From Trichoderma breve (taxonomy: Eukaryota; Ascomycota; Sordariomycetes; Hypocreales; Hypocreaceae), in assembly GCF_028502605.1 (NCBI RefSeq), contig NC_079237.1:496001-560000 (forward strand): 64,000 nucleotides of DNA. Reading direction: 5' to 3'. Shown here piece after piece: positions 11,165-21,099 of the stretch. The stretch's first letter is position 1, and each line of letters begins with the position of its first letter. The position numbers were made by a program, and so were the translations under genes. The notes below the pieces were generated by a model. It saw only the letters and a program-made list of their open reading frames with translations. It ran no database searches and had not been told where the DNA came from.

Positions 11165-12275
11165 CTAGAACCATTCGAGGTTGCCTTTGTGAGATAGGAA
11201 TTTGCCGCTGATACTCTCATCGAGACCCTTGATAACAGAAAGCATGGATTCCACCGATTCCTTTGGTGAAATCATTCCTTTAACATTCGGATCATATTTC
11301 CTCAGAGTAGAAAGAATCGCCTCAAATGCTCCAGGGGCGGTTACCATATCCTTTGCTGCAAATGTTTTATTTAGTAGCTTTTCTGGCATTTTGTCTCTCA
11401 GAAACCGAATTCACGTACCTGCGTCGGTTTCAACCCAGCCCGGCGAGATGGATAGAGCCCGGATACCCTCCGATTTTAGCTCAGCCGCATACTTGGTCAT
11501 GACTATTGACCCTGCAGCCTTGCTTACTGAGTAACCCATTGCAGTAGGTATCTCGCTGACTCGGGTCAATTCGAGATCTGCGCTAGGGGAAGAAATGTAG
11601 ACAATCTTCTTCTCCGTTCCCTGCTTGATCAAAGGGAGAAAGGCGTTGACGGTGTGGATGAGATGCAATGCGTTCACCTTGAGCTATCCAGCCGCCGCTT
11701 TTAGTTTCATTTCCACCATCCATATACCAAGTCCAGTGCGACTTACCGGTTCGAAGAAATGGTTTTCTAGTTCTTCTTCTCTTCCAGCACTGGATTGGAG
11801 TAAGCGCGCTGTCATTCCTTTTTATATTGGACATTAATTCGAGCGCGTTACTTACAATGCACTTGGACTAAGCTCTGCTGAGTCCCCATGGAAAAATGCA
11901 TTGTAAACTAGAACATCTAGCTTGCCGCCACCGATGTTGCCAATTTCTCCTGCAGTCTCCTTCAACTTTTCAGGATTGCCTATATTCGTCTCAAGTACAT
12001 GTATGTTCTTTCGAGATGCAGCCAGCTCGTTTAGCGGCCCAGCAGTCTTTTGACTCCTGATCAAAGCAAAGACTTCATTCTGCGTGTCAGATGACTGATT
12101 GTTTCGGTAAGTATAAGAGGATGTCAAAGCTTTCGTGATTGACGTCTGGCACATACTAGCTGATTCACGTATTCAAACTGGTATGGTATAAGTCAGAGAT
12201 GCCAATATCATGTGTAGATCACAATATGCTTACACCTATTCCCCGTGTTGCTCCTACGATAGCCCAGGACAGCAT
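11165..12275 (-). CDS. classical short-chain dehydrogenase/reductase
   Basis: An NAD(P)-dependent oxidoreductase of the classical SDR type. The spliced product starts with MLSWAIVGATRGIG (cofactor motif, a T-G-x3-G-x-G variant), has the VYNA stretch in place of NNAG, and the active-site YSVSK with an upstream ISS serine. It ends in the usual SDR C-terminal ISPGWVETD region. Exons are 12234-12275, 12157-12177 (only 21 bases), 11856-12079, 11747-11789, 11419-11683 and 11165-11355, summing to 262 codons (261 aa); all junctions use GT..AG. The many very short exons are unusual for an SDR of this size. The family contains carbonyl reductases that are common in fungal secondary metabolism; the substrate is unknown. 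Confidence 0.85.
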
Positions 12276-14470
12276 TTTGACTGAGTCTGATGCTAGAAGA
12301 TGACAAAAAAGTTTGAGGACGTGATCCCAGATAATGCTGCACAGTTATAGTGCTTCTTCAGGCCCTGATACTGGCATGATGGCGTGGAGTGCAGAAGAGA
12401 AATATTTATATCTAGAGGAATCGTATCTTAGATACCATGTACGCGAGATTGTTCGCTGTAACATACTCCCTCCACAAGATCGGATTTATATGCGGACTTT
12501 GTCTGACGCAATAGGGGGAGATTTGCATTCGAGGTAGTCTTCGGAATAACGATTGAGGATGTGAGCGTAGTTGAGGGTAGTTGAGCGTATTGATCGTATT
12601 TTGTCGTATTTGATCGTATTACTTCTCAATTCTGCTTTTTGGCGGACGAAGAAATAAGTGAGTTTAGATGAAGTAAGCTGAACCAAGGACCACTGTGTAT
12701 AGAATAATGATCAAATCATTGGTGTCTTAGAGGAAGGCTTGTCCACCACCAACAGAGGCTGGACCCCATCATACTCGGCATTGGCTGTTGCAACTACTTG
12801 GCTAAATCTATATTTGATACTGGTATATGGACTCATAATCACACCTAGTTGTTTAATCACCGGTGAATATGGCTGGGTGCGGCGTTTTACTGTTTGGTGA
12901 TGGACGCCGAGGCAACGATGATAACGCGGAATTAGACATTAGGTCTATATCTCAAAGAAGAATTTCTGGCTGACACGGAGTCTTGAGGCGGGCCGATTCC
13001 GCCTGCGACGGAATTACACTCGAAAAGGATTTACATAGAGGTTCTATCTGCGAAAATAGAACTGTAGATCTTAGTACAGTCAGGATGATTAATGTTTAGT
13101 CACCCATCTTGTAAGCTACAAGTGCATCTTAACTGGATATATTCACGACAAGGCGATTGATACCATCTGGATAGCTCTTGTATATGACTTGGTTTAAACC
13201 TAGCCCCAATATTGACTAGCCTACACATGCTGAGGTGATGAACATTTACGGAAAATTATATGATGGCAAAGCTGTATGTACTGCAATTTTTGCGTGTAGC
13301 CTGACGTCCTTCAAGTGACAGATACTTGATACGCTGTTAGAGGCTGATTGACAAGTTGGTTCGAACTCTAGACAATTGCCAAGATGCGCCTCCTGAAACG
13401 GAGATACGGAGTTGGCGGAATTAGGAATTATAGGGCAACGCGATGGTCCCAATCAATGGTTGCTTAGAGAATGATTACCGCGAATATGCTTCCACAATGC
13501 GGTGCCGTTGTGAGCGTTGGTCCAATTCTGTCCCTTGGATCGAAGGATATGCGAGATGCACTTTCAGGTTAGGATAATTCGTGAAGCTGCCTCATGTACA
13601 ATGCGCTTTTGTTCTACACTCCCACAGCATCTATCGATGTCCGAAATGCAGCACTCGAGGTGATAAAATGCGCTCTTAAAAGCACCATCCACGATATGAA
13701 ATAGGAAACGAGTCCGGGGCTGAGAGATAGTTTGAGTACCAATGCGAGGATTCAGAGCCAAAAGTACCCTCGCCATCAAATGAGCCAGGTTTATGACCAT
13801 ACCGGTGCCAAGACAGGTGAGCACGAGCACGAGCACGACATTCATTGCCTTCAATTCAGTGCCTGACCAGTTCGTAGTCCATTTCTGGCGAGAACAGCCC
13901 ATCGTTGTCTTCATGCAATCGCTCATTTTGGAGGCCCTCTCCGTTATATAATGTCAATTCTCTTGGAGACATCAATCGTATTCAGTGGACCGCCGAGATC
14001 CGGCTTTGCTCCACACTCGTTGGCAGTTGGTTGTGTAAGATGGTTCAAGAATTTCCGAAGGATTTCTAGCCATCTTAAGCCACACGAGTGGGGATTTTGG
14101 CGATCCTCGCTGCCGCCCGTGTCTCGATAGTGGCTACTTCACGATTAAACGAGAAATAGAATGAGTTGTGAGGTGACTTCTTGTATGAATGGACCCAAAT
14201 AGTCATGCTGACACATGTTGAACCAAGACCCTATTTTGGAACAATGGCAACTTGTTCCGAGCTGAGTTCTGAAGAGTTGCCAGAACATGTCTATATAATG
14301 AGAGAAGATTCAGCAATGTTGAGTATTTGCAAAACAACCGTCTTGGGTTTCTACGACTCATCTCTTATTGCATTGAGCATTTGAGCTATTGGTTGACATT
14401 GAACATCGACAACGGCACGATATCCTAACTTGAGAAGCTTATTCTTCACGTTGGGGCCTATCTTGAAGCA
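12276..14470. other. 2.2-kb gap without a supported gene
   Basis: A minus-strand frame of 120 codons at 13564-13926 contains one hydrophobic stretch (VVLVLVLTCLG) but has no family signature, and I do not call it a gene. A ten-base-periodic repeat lies at 12563-12620. No tRNA could be folded around the B-box-like GGTTCGAACTC near 13357. Confidence 0.45.
12563..12620. repeat. ten-base-periodic degenerate repeat (TAGTTGAG/TATTGATCG)
   Basis: The segment reads as successive ten-base blocks, first variants of TAGTTGAGCG and then variants of TATTTGATCG, for about six periods. It is probably a decayed microsatellite-like array in the upstream region of the SDR gene. No function is implied. Confidence 0.5.
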
Positions 14471-15364
14471 ATGGCTGCAGGCAAGATTCTGGTCACGGGC
14501 GCAGGAGGGCACCTCGGTGGTATAACGCTTGATCTGCTCCTCGAAAAACTGCCAGCTTCGCAGCTTGCCGCCATTTCGCGAGACCCTACTAATAAGCTCA
14601 AGCGCTTTGCCGACAAGGGAGTTGCGACATATAAGGCTGACTATAATGACTATGATGCGCTTCTCGCCGCGTTCCAGGGCATTGAAAAGGTCATGATGAT
14701 TGGTGCGCATGCTTTCACTGATCGCATCCGACAGCACTATAATGTAGTCACCGCTGCAAGGCAAGCCGGCGTCAGGCACATCGTTTACACCTCGGTGCAG
14801 CGCCAGGAGGGGGCTGGCATCGCGATGTGGGATGTCACAGAGAGTGATACGTTTACTGAGCAGGCAATCAAAGCCAGTGGAATGGACTACACTATCATGA
14901 TGCAGCCGCCCTTTCTGGAGACCTTTTTTCTTTATATCGGCGCCAACGCCCTCGAAGAAGGAATCAACGTTCCCTTTGGCAAAAGCAAGTTTGCGCCCGT
15001 GACGCGCGACGACCTCGCGGCGGCCAATGTCACCGTGCTGACGGTGGAGGGACATGCGAATAAGACGTATAAGCTGAGTGGCAACGAGGCGTTTTCTTTT
15101 GCGAAGATTGCCGAAATCCTGGGCCAAGCCAAGGGCCAGAAAGTGTCTTCCAAGAACATTAGCGAGGAAGAGTATCTCAAGTGGAAAGGGTTCGAGGGCC
15201 AACCTGAGCAATTGCCACAATTCCGACTGGCTTGGGTTCGGGCGATGAATGCTGGCAATTTCGAGGAGATAACGGGCGACTTGGAGAGATTGATTGGTCG
15301 CAAGCCAACAGAGTTCCGCGATTACGTGAGATCGAATTATCCTCCTACAAAGGGACTCTTTTGA
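14471..15364 (+). CDS. NmrA-like/QorB-type NAD(P)-binding oxidoreductase
   Basis: A single-exon gene for a 297-residue atypical SDR. The dinucleotide motif ILVTGAGGHLGG is at the N-terminus, followed by a D-Y-N-D-x-x-x-L segment (ADYNDYDALLAAF) and a HIVYTSVQ strand, as in NAD(P)H:quinone oxidoreductase QorB and NmrA-like proteins. There is no YxxxK catalytic pair in the usual place. The family includes quinone reductases and redox sensors that bind NADP without being metabolic enzymes. The gene lacks introns and has a higher GC content than its flanks, unlike most neighbours, which would fit bacterial origin or retro-type copying, but neither is shown. A 289-codon frame on the opposite strand (14351-15220) is the antisense shadow of this gene. 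Confidence 0.85.
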   Translation: MAAGKILVTGAGGHLGGITLDLLLEKLPASQLAAISRDPTNKLKRFADKGVATYKADYNDYDALLAAFQGIEKVMMIGAHAFTDRIRQHYNVVTAARQAGVRHIVYTSVQRQEGAGIAMWDVTESDTFTEQAIKASGMDYTIMMQPPFLETFFLYIGANALEEGINVPFGKSKFAPVTRDDLAAANVTVLTVEGHANKTYKLSGNEAFSFAKIAEILGQAKGQKVSSKNISEEEYLKWKGFEGQPEQLPQFRLAWVRAMNAGNFEEITGDLERLIGRKPTEFRDYVRSNYPPTKGLF

Positions 15365-15816
15365 CGACTAAAGTTGGAAGGATTCTCAGTTTGCAGATGA
15401 CCCTTTGGAGAGTCAGTTGAGTTGGGGCGTCAGCAAAGATAGCAAATTACTTATCACAACTCATTCTTTTCTTATTCAACACAGAATAATACAACTCATT
15501 ACAGAACTGTATGGGTGGTTTACAAGCCACAGTTGGGCAACTCTAATCCAGGCTATCGCAAGCCATGAGAACGCCATGCCTGCGGGGAGCTCTGTTCAGC
15601 TTACACGTCCGCGGACTTGCTCGTGTCACTCTTTACAATGGCTTTGATGTAAGCCAATAGAATAAATAGCATAACTTAGTTGTATGTAATCAACAAATAA
15701 ATACTTCTATATAAACCGAGGGGCTTTGTACGCGTACGATGTATACGGTCGAGATTCTTTACTCATATTGAAGCCAAATAGAGATATTCTTCAACGCATT
15801 TCGACTCCTCGCTAAG
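15365..15816. promoter_or_regulatory. gap and promoter region of the SDR-like gene at 15817
   Basis: The 452 bases hold the 3' flank of the NmrA-like gene and the promoter of the next plus-strand gene. A TATA-like stretch (TTCTATATAAACC) is present at about 15705-15717, roughly 100 bases before the start codon. No gene is supported. Confidence 0.45.
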
Positions 15817-16642
15817 ATGTCTTCAAAAATTGTCCTCATTTTGGGCTATGGACAGCGAATTGGTGCTGCCGTAGCTCGTGCTTTTGCCAGCCGCGGCTAC
15901 AAAGTGGCGGTTGTCTGCCGCTCAGATAAAGTAGCGGATACTCCCGATGACTATCTCTCAATTAAAGCCGATTTATCGAACGCGTACAATGTTGAGGATG
16001 TGTTTACTCAAGTTAGAAGCAAGCTAGGGATTCCAAGCGTCGTTGTGTATAACGGTAAGGAAGTCTTTCACTCATCAACCCAAAGGATTTAAGCTGAAGT
16101 ATCTTGTGGCTAGCCTTTGTACTTTCCATTCAAGGATTTGATCAGCCCTTGTCAAGTGTAATAACAGATGCGCACGTTAACACCTTTTCTGCTTATGCTG
16201 CCGCCCAACAGGCAGTCAAGGGTTTTGCGGAATTACCTTCGGATGCATCAAAAACGTTTATTTATACCAGCAATAAGCTACATATCATGACTTTGGAGCC
16301 TCTAATTTCGATGGGCATGGGAAAATCAGCAAGTGCTCATATGATTCATTATCTGTCTGAAGTTTACAATAGCTCTGGCTACAAGTATGTGCGTGCGTTC
16401 CCGGCAAGATGTGATGATGCTGACAATGATGTGCACAATGCAGGTTCTATCACACAGATGAGCGGGAGTCAAATGGAGAGCCAGCATATGATAAGCTAGA
16501 TGCTGAGGCTCATGCAGACTTCTATATTGAATTGGCCGAAAAAAAGGATCAAGGGCCCTGGAACGCAACTTTCGTGAAAGGAAAAGGGTATGTAAAGTTT
16601 GATGAGAAACCAATCCATGGCGGCCGTTTTCCCGGCGCATGA
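15817..16642 (+). CDS. SDR-like Rossmann protein lacking the catalytic tyrosine
   Basis: The spliced product of 235 residues starts with a cofactor-binding motif (ILGYGQRIGAAVARAF) and follows the SDR fold through VVCRSDK and the VVVYNA strand. At the position where a classical SDR has YxxxK the protein reads SMGMGKSASAHMI, so the Tyr is missing while a Lys remains. Exons are 15817-16054, 16114-16384 and 16444-16642 (236 codons with stop), with GTAAGG/CTAG and GTATGT/GCAG junctions. It may bind NAD(P) but work as a scaffold or through different chemistry; fungi have a recurrent group of such short SDR-like proteins. It sits between the QorB-type gene and an MFS pump and may belong to the same cluster. 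Confidence 0.8.
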
Positions 16643-16827
16643 TTGTGTGAGGGCGGGCTTTTTTCTTTGCTATGGACTTGCGACTTGCAGCAATACTCTT
16701 CTTTGTTATTCGAGAGAGCTAGCACGGTGCTGCCTGATATTAGAGCAGTAATACCCTTGGAGGAAATTTAAGACTTCTTCATCCGCATCTCCGAACAATG
16801 TATTGTCATATCATCAGAAGTATCCAG

Positions 16828-18414
16828 TTAATCCATCTTAACACCAAGTTTACCCACACTTCGGAGACCCCAAAGGCTTACCAAGACCGATGCAAAACCC
16901 AGCCCACAGTTATATATCCAACCAGCCTTGTAACCCCGTAACACGGCTTCATTCATATTGTGAATTTGTGAAGATGCGGTAACTTGCTGCGCAATCACTG
17001 CAGTTGTTGCAATTCCCACACTCTTTCCGATCTGAGAAAGCATCTGGAAGACGGCACCCGCCAAAGCTTGTGTCTTTGTGGGAAACGCGGACGTTACCAC
17101 GAGATTGGCAATGGTATAAATGAGATCCGCTCCTAAGGGATTCATAGCCATTGCTTGAAATACTGCCCGCCAGTAATTTGGGCCATCTACACCACACAGT
17201 GTGGCTAACAGTAGCGGAGCGATGCCGCTTACAAGGCAGCCAGCCGGAACGGCAAACGAAGGCCTCAGATACGGGAGCAAGATGCCAATAGCAACATTCA
17301 TCAATGCGCCGCAAATTGGTGCCGGTAAGAAATAGAGCGACGAGGTCAAAGGCGAAAAGCCGCGTACTTCCTGCAAATACAATGCCGTAAACTGCTCGCT
17401 GGCATTGAGAGATCCCCAGATTAAGAAGACAGTTACGCAGACGGTAGTGAAGGGCAAGTTCTTCCAAATGTCATTAGGGATCAAAGCTGGTCGCCCGCGT
17501 TGTTTCTGGTGATTCATCCACGCTGCAAAGGCAGGCATAAGTGCAACCCCAGCGCAGAGCATGACCAAGTTTGCCGGCTCACGTATTCTCTCGCTCGCAT
17601 CAGACCCTGACAGAACAGCCAGCTCATACGACAGGAGTGCGAGTGCCATGCTAATAAGAGTACAGCCAATCCAATCAATGTCTCGTGCAAGATGATGGAG
17701 AGTCTCCCGACCCAGAGCAACACCATCTATACCTGCTGGCAATGCCCACACAGCCACCAGCAGCACGGCAACATTGAGAATCGCTGTGATGTAGAATCCC
17801 CAACGCCAGCCAATCGTACCGCTGAAGACGCCACCCAATACCAGTCCTAGTCCAAAACCCACCGCTTGGCCGCTGCCCATAGCAGCGAATGCGGCGCTGC
17901 GGCTTCGAGGGCTACTCGCAGCGGGAAAAGCGCGAGCTGCGATTCCAACAGCGCTGGGTAAACAGAAAGATGCTGCTACTCCCGCAATAGCTCGAAGAGC
18001 AATCAATTGCGAAGGACTATTTGACAATCCGGCACCTAATGCGCTTGCAGATTGCAAAAGGGCGCCGACTAGGCAAACGCGTCGACATCCGACGACATCA
18101 GCGGCACTGGCACAGAGAAGAAGCGTGCAACCGCATGCTAGAGCAAAGGCCGAGGCCGGCCAAAGCTGAAGCTCTGGAGGAAAGTTCAGGTCTGCTGCAA
18201 TTACCGGAATGCAAACCGTCAATAACCCAGCCAAGAGATTGCTGATGCCACTAATGCATGTGATGCAGAAGATGATGGCAACTGTTCGGCTCTTTGAGAC
18301 AAGGATTTGGGGCTCGGCGTGTTCAATTGGCTGAGAGAGCTCGCTGAATATAGTCGCAGTAGGGTTTGGAGCTGTGTTCAGCTCGATAGCTGAAGTCACT
18401 GGTGAGGGCGACAT
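16828..18414 (-). CDS. MFS multidrug-type transporter (DHA2-like, 14-helix family)
   Basis: A single-exon gene for a 528-residue membrane protein of the major facilitator superfamily. After a 45-residue polar N-terminus come regularly spaced hydrophobic segments. The A-motif region is present in modified form (SAADVVGCRRVCLVG), as is the motif-C-like AVGFGLGLVLGGVFSG near helix 5. The length and helix count fit proton-coupled drug/H+ antiporters of the DHA2 branch, including aminotriazole-resistance-like proteins. It would act in the plasma membrane or in vesicles and export small molecules. Its position between redox enzymes fits an exporter of the product of the left-hand cluster, but the substrate cannot be read from sequence. 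It is convergent with the SDR-like gene, with only 185 bases between the two stops. Confidence 0.9.
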   Translation of the reverse strand: MSPSPVTSAIELNTAPNPTATIFSELSQPIEHAEPQILVSKSRTVAIIFCITCISGISNLLAGLLTVCIPVIAADLNFPPELQLWPASAFALACGCTLLLCASAADVVGCRRVCLVGALLQSASALGAGLSNSPSQLIALRAIAGVAASFCLPSAVGIAARAFPAASSPRSRSAAFAAMGSGQAVGFGLGLVLGGVFSGTIGWRWGFYITAILNVAVLLVAVWALPAGIDGVALGRETLHHLARDIDWIGCTLISMALALLSYELAVLSGSDASERIREPANLVMLCAGVALMPAFAAWMNHQKQRGRPALIPNDIWKNLPFTTVCVTVFLIWGSLNASEQFTALYLQEVRGFSPLTSSLYFLPAPICGALMNVAIGILLPYLRPSFAVPAGCLVSGIAPLLLATLCGVDGPNYWRAVFQAMAMNPLGADLIYTIANLVVTSAFPTKTQALAGAVFQMLSQIGKSVGIATTAVIAQQVTASSQIHNMNEAVLRGYKAGWIYNCGLGFASVLVSLWGLRSVGKLGVKMD

Positions 18415-19781
18415 GATTGCTGTAGTTTGTGTGAAGACTCAACAAAGGGTCTTCGGTGTCTTTGCCTGGCTTATTCGTGTAGGCCTGAGGACATAATTAC
18501 GGCGACTCCTGGCTATGCCATTTATATTTCGAGAGCGAGTCTTTGTTGAACGCTCATTCTGGCAATTGATAGAATACGTGGTCAGTTGAGTCGACGCGTG
18601 GTCAGGACAGATTGACGATCCACGCTTACCTTCGTATAAGGACGAGAGACTCAAGCATGTGATTGAGCTGCGCTAGTCTCGTCCTCTTTATTACAAATAC
18701 ACTTCCTGTTTTTACTTAGAAGTTGAGTCATTATGTAAGTTATAAGCTTTGGGATAGGATAGATGGCAAACTTCGGGGTGTGTAAGTAGGCTAAATGCAT
18801 TCCGACATCGGATTCAAGATTGGCCGCATCATCTATGGCGATGTAATGACGGATTGTATCCCATTGAAAACATTAATCAACAATTCTCATCTAGCAATCA
18901 ATTACAATCGTTAATCGTTCGAGAGGCCCAACCGTTTGTTGCTGGGGTGGTTCTGATACGGAGAGCGAAGTGAAACGCTCACAATGCCACCAAAGAATCA
19001 TTACACGGAAAATATTTAGGACCCACAATAAGCTAGCTCAGAGTGCTCAATGACCAAAGCACCCCCCCAAGCATAAATCCCAATACTGGCGATTAAGTCA
19101 GTATGATTGGCAAGATGCTGACACGGGTAAGCAACCGGCCGGAACCTGGTGCCGAAATGTAGCCTGCTCGCTGAAACTAATCAAGTTACGAATTGGCAAT
19201 TGGTAAGCCCGTGGCTCCAGGTGTTGTTCAAGTTAGTTGGGAATGTGGACATTTCCTATTATGAACTGGTTGTCTCCAGCTAGAATCGCTGCTAACCGTC
19301 GAAATTGCATAACTGTAATGGAACTCCGAAATTAACTAGAGTGTGTGACACTGGTAACAGCACAGAAGCAATGGCATTTGGTAAGGCAGATGACTCCTCT
19401 GGAAAGCAGAAAGGGTCAATGATGATGCAGTTGGCAAATGAGCATTATCCCTTCTCGTCCTAGAATGTGGGGGAATGCTGGGCGAGCGTTTACTAGTCTC
19501 CGCCTAGCTCATAGATGTAGTCGATTCTTACAGCTGCTTAGCCATCTTCCAAGTCATCTGGGCGAAGCATTGCTTGTGATTCCACACGTATCATTGAGTT
19601 GGACTTTCAAAAATGCAATGATCTGGTCTTAAAAATACATACAGTGCATCATCATGGCCATATTCTATGCTGACTATATATTGACGACGTACCGCTTCTC
19701 ATGCAGTGTTATCTTAACAAGAAACCCCCCTCATATACTTGATCTCTTTAGAATATCCAGTTACACGTACAATCCACGACC
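18415..19781. promoter_or_regulatory. divergent intergenic region between MFS pump and NmrA-like reductase
   Basis: The 1.37 kb lie between two outward-facing start codons and must contain both promoters. I see short frames only (about 60-70 codons), no domain, and no clear repeat. A TATA-like TGACTATATATTG lies near 19670-19682, about 100 bases before the downstream start. Confidence 0.5.
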
Positions 19782-20794
19782 ATGACCAGTTTTCAGCCTT
19801 CTCATATTCTAGTTCTTGGCCCGACCGGTAATGTCGGTAAAGCGATTATGGATGCCATTGTGAATGCCAACCCAGCATTCCCCAGGGTCTCCATTCTTAC
19901 TTCAAAGGAGACGGCTGCAAATAAGTCCGATCTAATCGATGGCTGGAAATCGTATGGTGTGTCTGTCGTGCTGGGAGATGTCACGAATCCCCAGGACATT
20001 AAAACGGCATACAGCGGAGTGGATACAGTTATCAGCTGTCTTGGAAGAGGAGCGCTCGAGGCACAGAAGGAGCTTATCCGACTGGCTGAAGAGTCCCCAA
20101 CTGTACGCTGGTTTTTCCCTTCAGAGTTTGGTACAGATCCGGAACATAATGAACGGAGCGCACAAGAGAAGCCGCATCAAACAAAGCTAGCAATTCGGAA
20201 GTTTATCCGCGAAAACACGAAGCAGCTAAATGTGACCTACTTGATCGTGGGGCCGTATTTTGACATGTGGGTAGACCAGCGAAAGTGGAGCGACGGACTT
20301 GGAGGAGTTGATGTGGTGGCAAGAGAGGCAATCTTGACTGGAGATGGAGACACCAAGATTGGCTTCACAACTTTGAAAGAGTGAGTGACACCTAGCTTCT
20401 ATAGAAGACAATGTGCGGAATAAGGGCTAATACATGTTTCATCAGTGCGGGAACAGCAGTGGTCGCAGCGTTACGCCATCCAGAAGAGTCTCACAATGCA
20501 GTTTTGAGAGTGGCATCCTTTGTCAAGACTTCAAACGAGGTATTGAGTGAGTATGAGAAGCAGCTTGGGGTCAAATTTAGTGCAAAGTACATCTCTCTGG
20601 CCGATCACGAGGCCACAGAAGGGAGCATGTGGGAAAAGGGAAGTCCATGGGCGGTGGTGGCAGCCTTGCGTCGTATCTGGGCAACCGGTGGTGCCATGTA
20701 TGACCACTTTTCAAACGAAGATATTGGTTTGGGTAACGGTGGAATGGAGAGTCTTGAAGAGGCAGTTCGAAAACATATCAACAGTTATAAGTAA
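19782..20794 (+). CDS. NmrA/isoflavone-reductase-like oxidoreductase
   Basis: A 315-residue NAD(P)-dependent reductase of the isoflavone reductase/NmrA group. The cofactor motif LGPTGNVGKAI is near residues 12-22, and the family signature RWFFPSEFGTDPE follows the central strand, with a Lys further on (KLAIRKF) at the usual active-site position. Two exons, 19782-20380 and 20446-20794, join in frame over a 65-base intron (GTGAGT donor, CATCAG acceptor) and give 316 codons. Fungal members reduce aromatic or enone intermediates in secondary metabolism, and others are only nitrogen regulators; the intact Lys argues for catalysis. It is divergent from the MFS transporter at 16828-18414 and probably shares its regulation. 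Confidence 0.88.
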
Positions 20795-21099
20795 TGGTGG
20801 GATGCGAATATCAGGTTATATATTATGAGCCCACACGAGAGACTCTTGGAGGTACTGGGTGGAATTGACGTGTTATTTGTTATCCAATAACCCTATGGCA
20901 ATACTTATTTGTCTTTCTATTGATATGAACCTTAATGTATGCGTAATTCTTGGGACTGTCTGTGGCACGCACTTGCTCAGCGACGCCACACTGGGCATAT
21001 GCAACTTCCAAGTTACATGTGAACTTCCATCCCGTCACGAGACGGAGGTATGCATGTCTTCATCTTCATAATATCTATCACTCGTGAGATTCCCGAAAA

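Noticed and set aside
13340..13400. B-box-like GGTTCGAACTC, possible tRNA
   Set aside because: I could not find an A box at the right distance or form an acceptor stem on either strand.
13564..13926. Minus-strand frame with one hydrophobic stretch
   Set aside because: No homologue-like pattern, no upstream exon and no signal-peptide layout at the start. It may be a small membrane protein, but I cannot support it.
14351..15220. 289-codon minus-strand frame
   Set aside because: It is the antisense of the QorB-like gene, with no family signature and a composition expected of an opposite-strand shadow.
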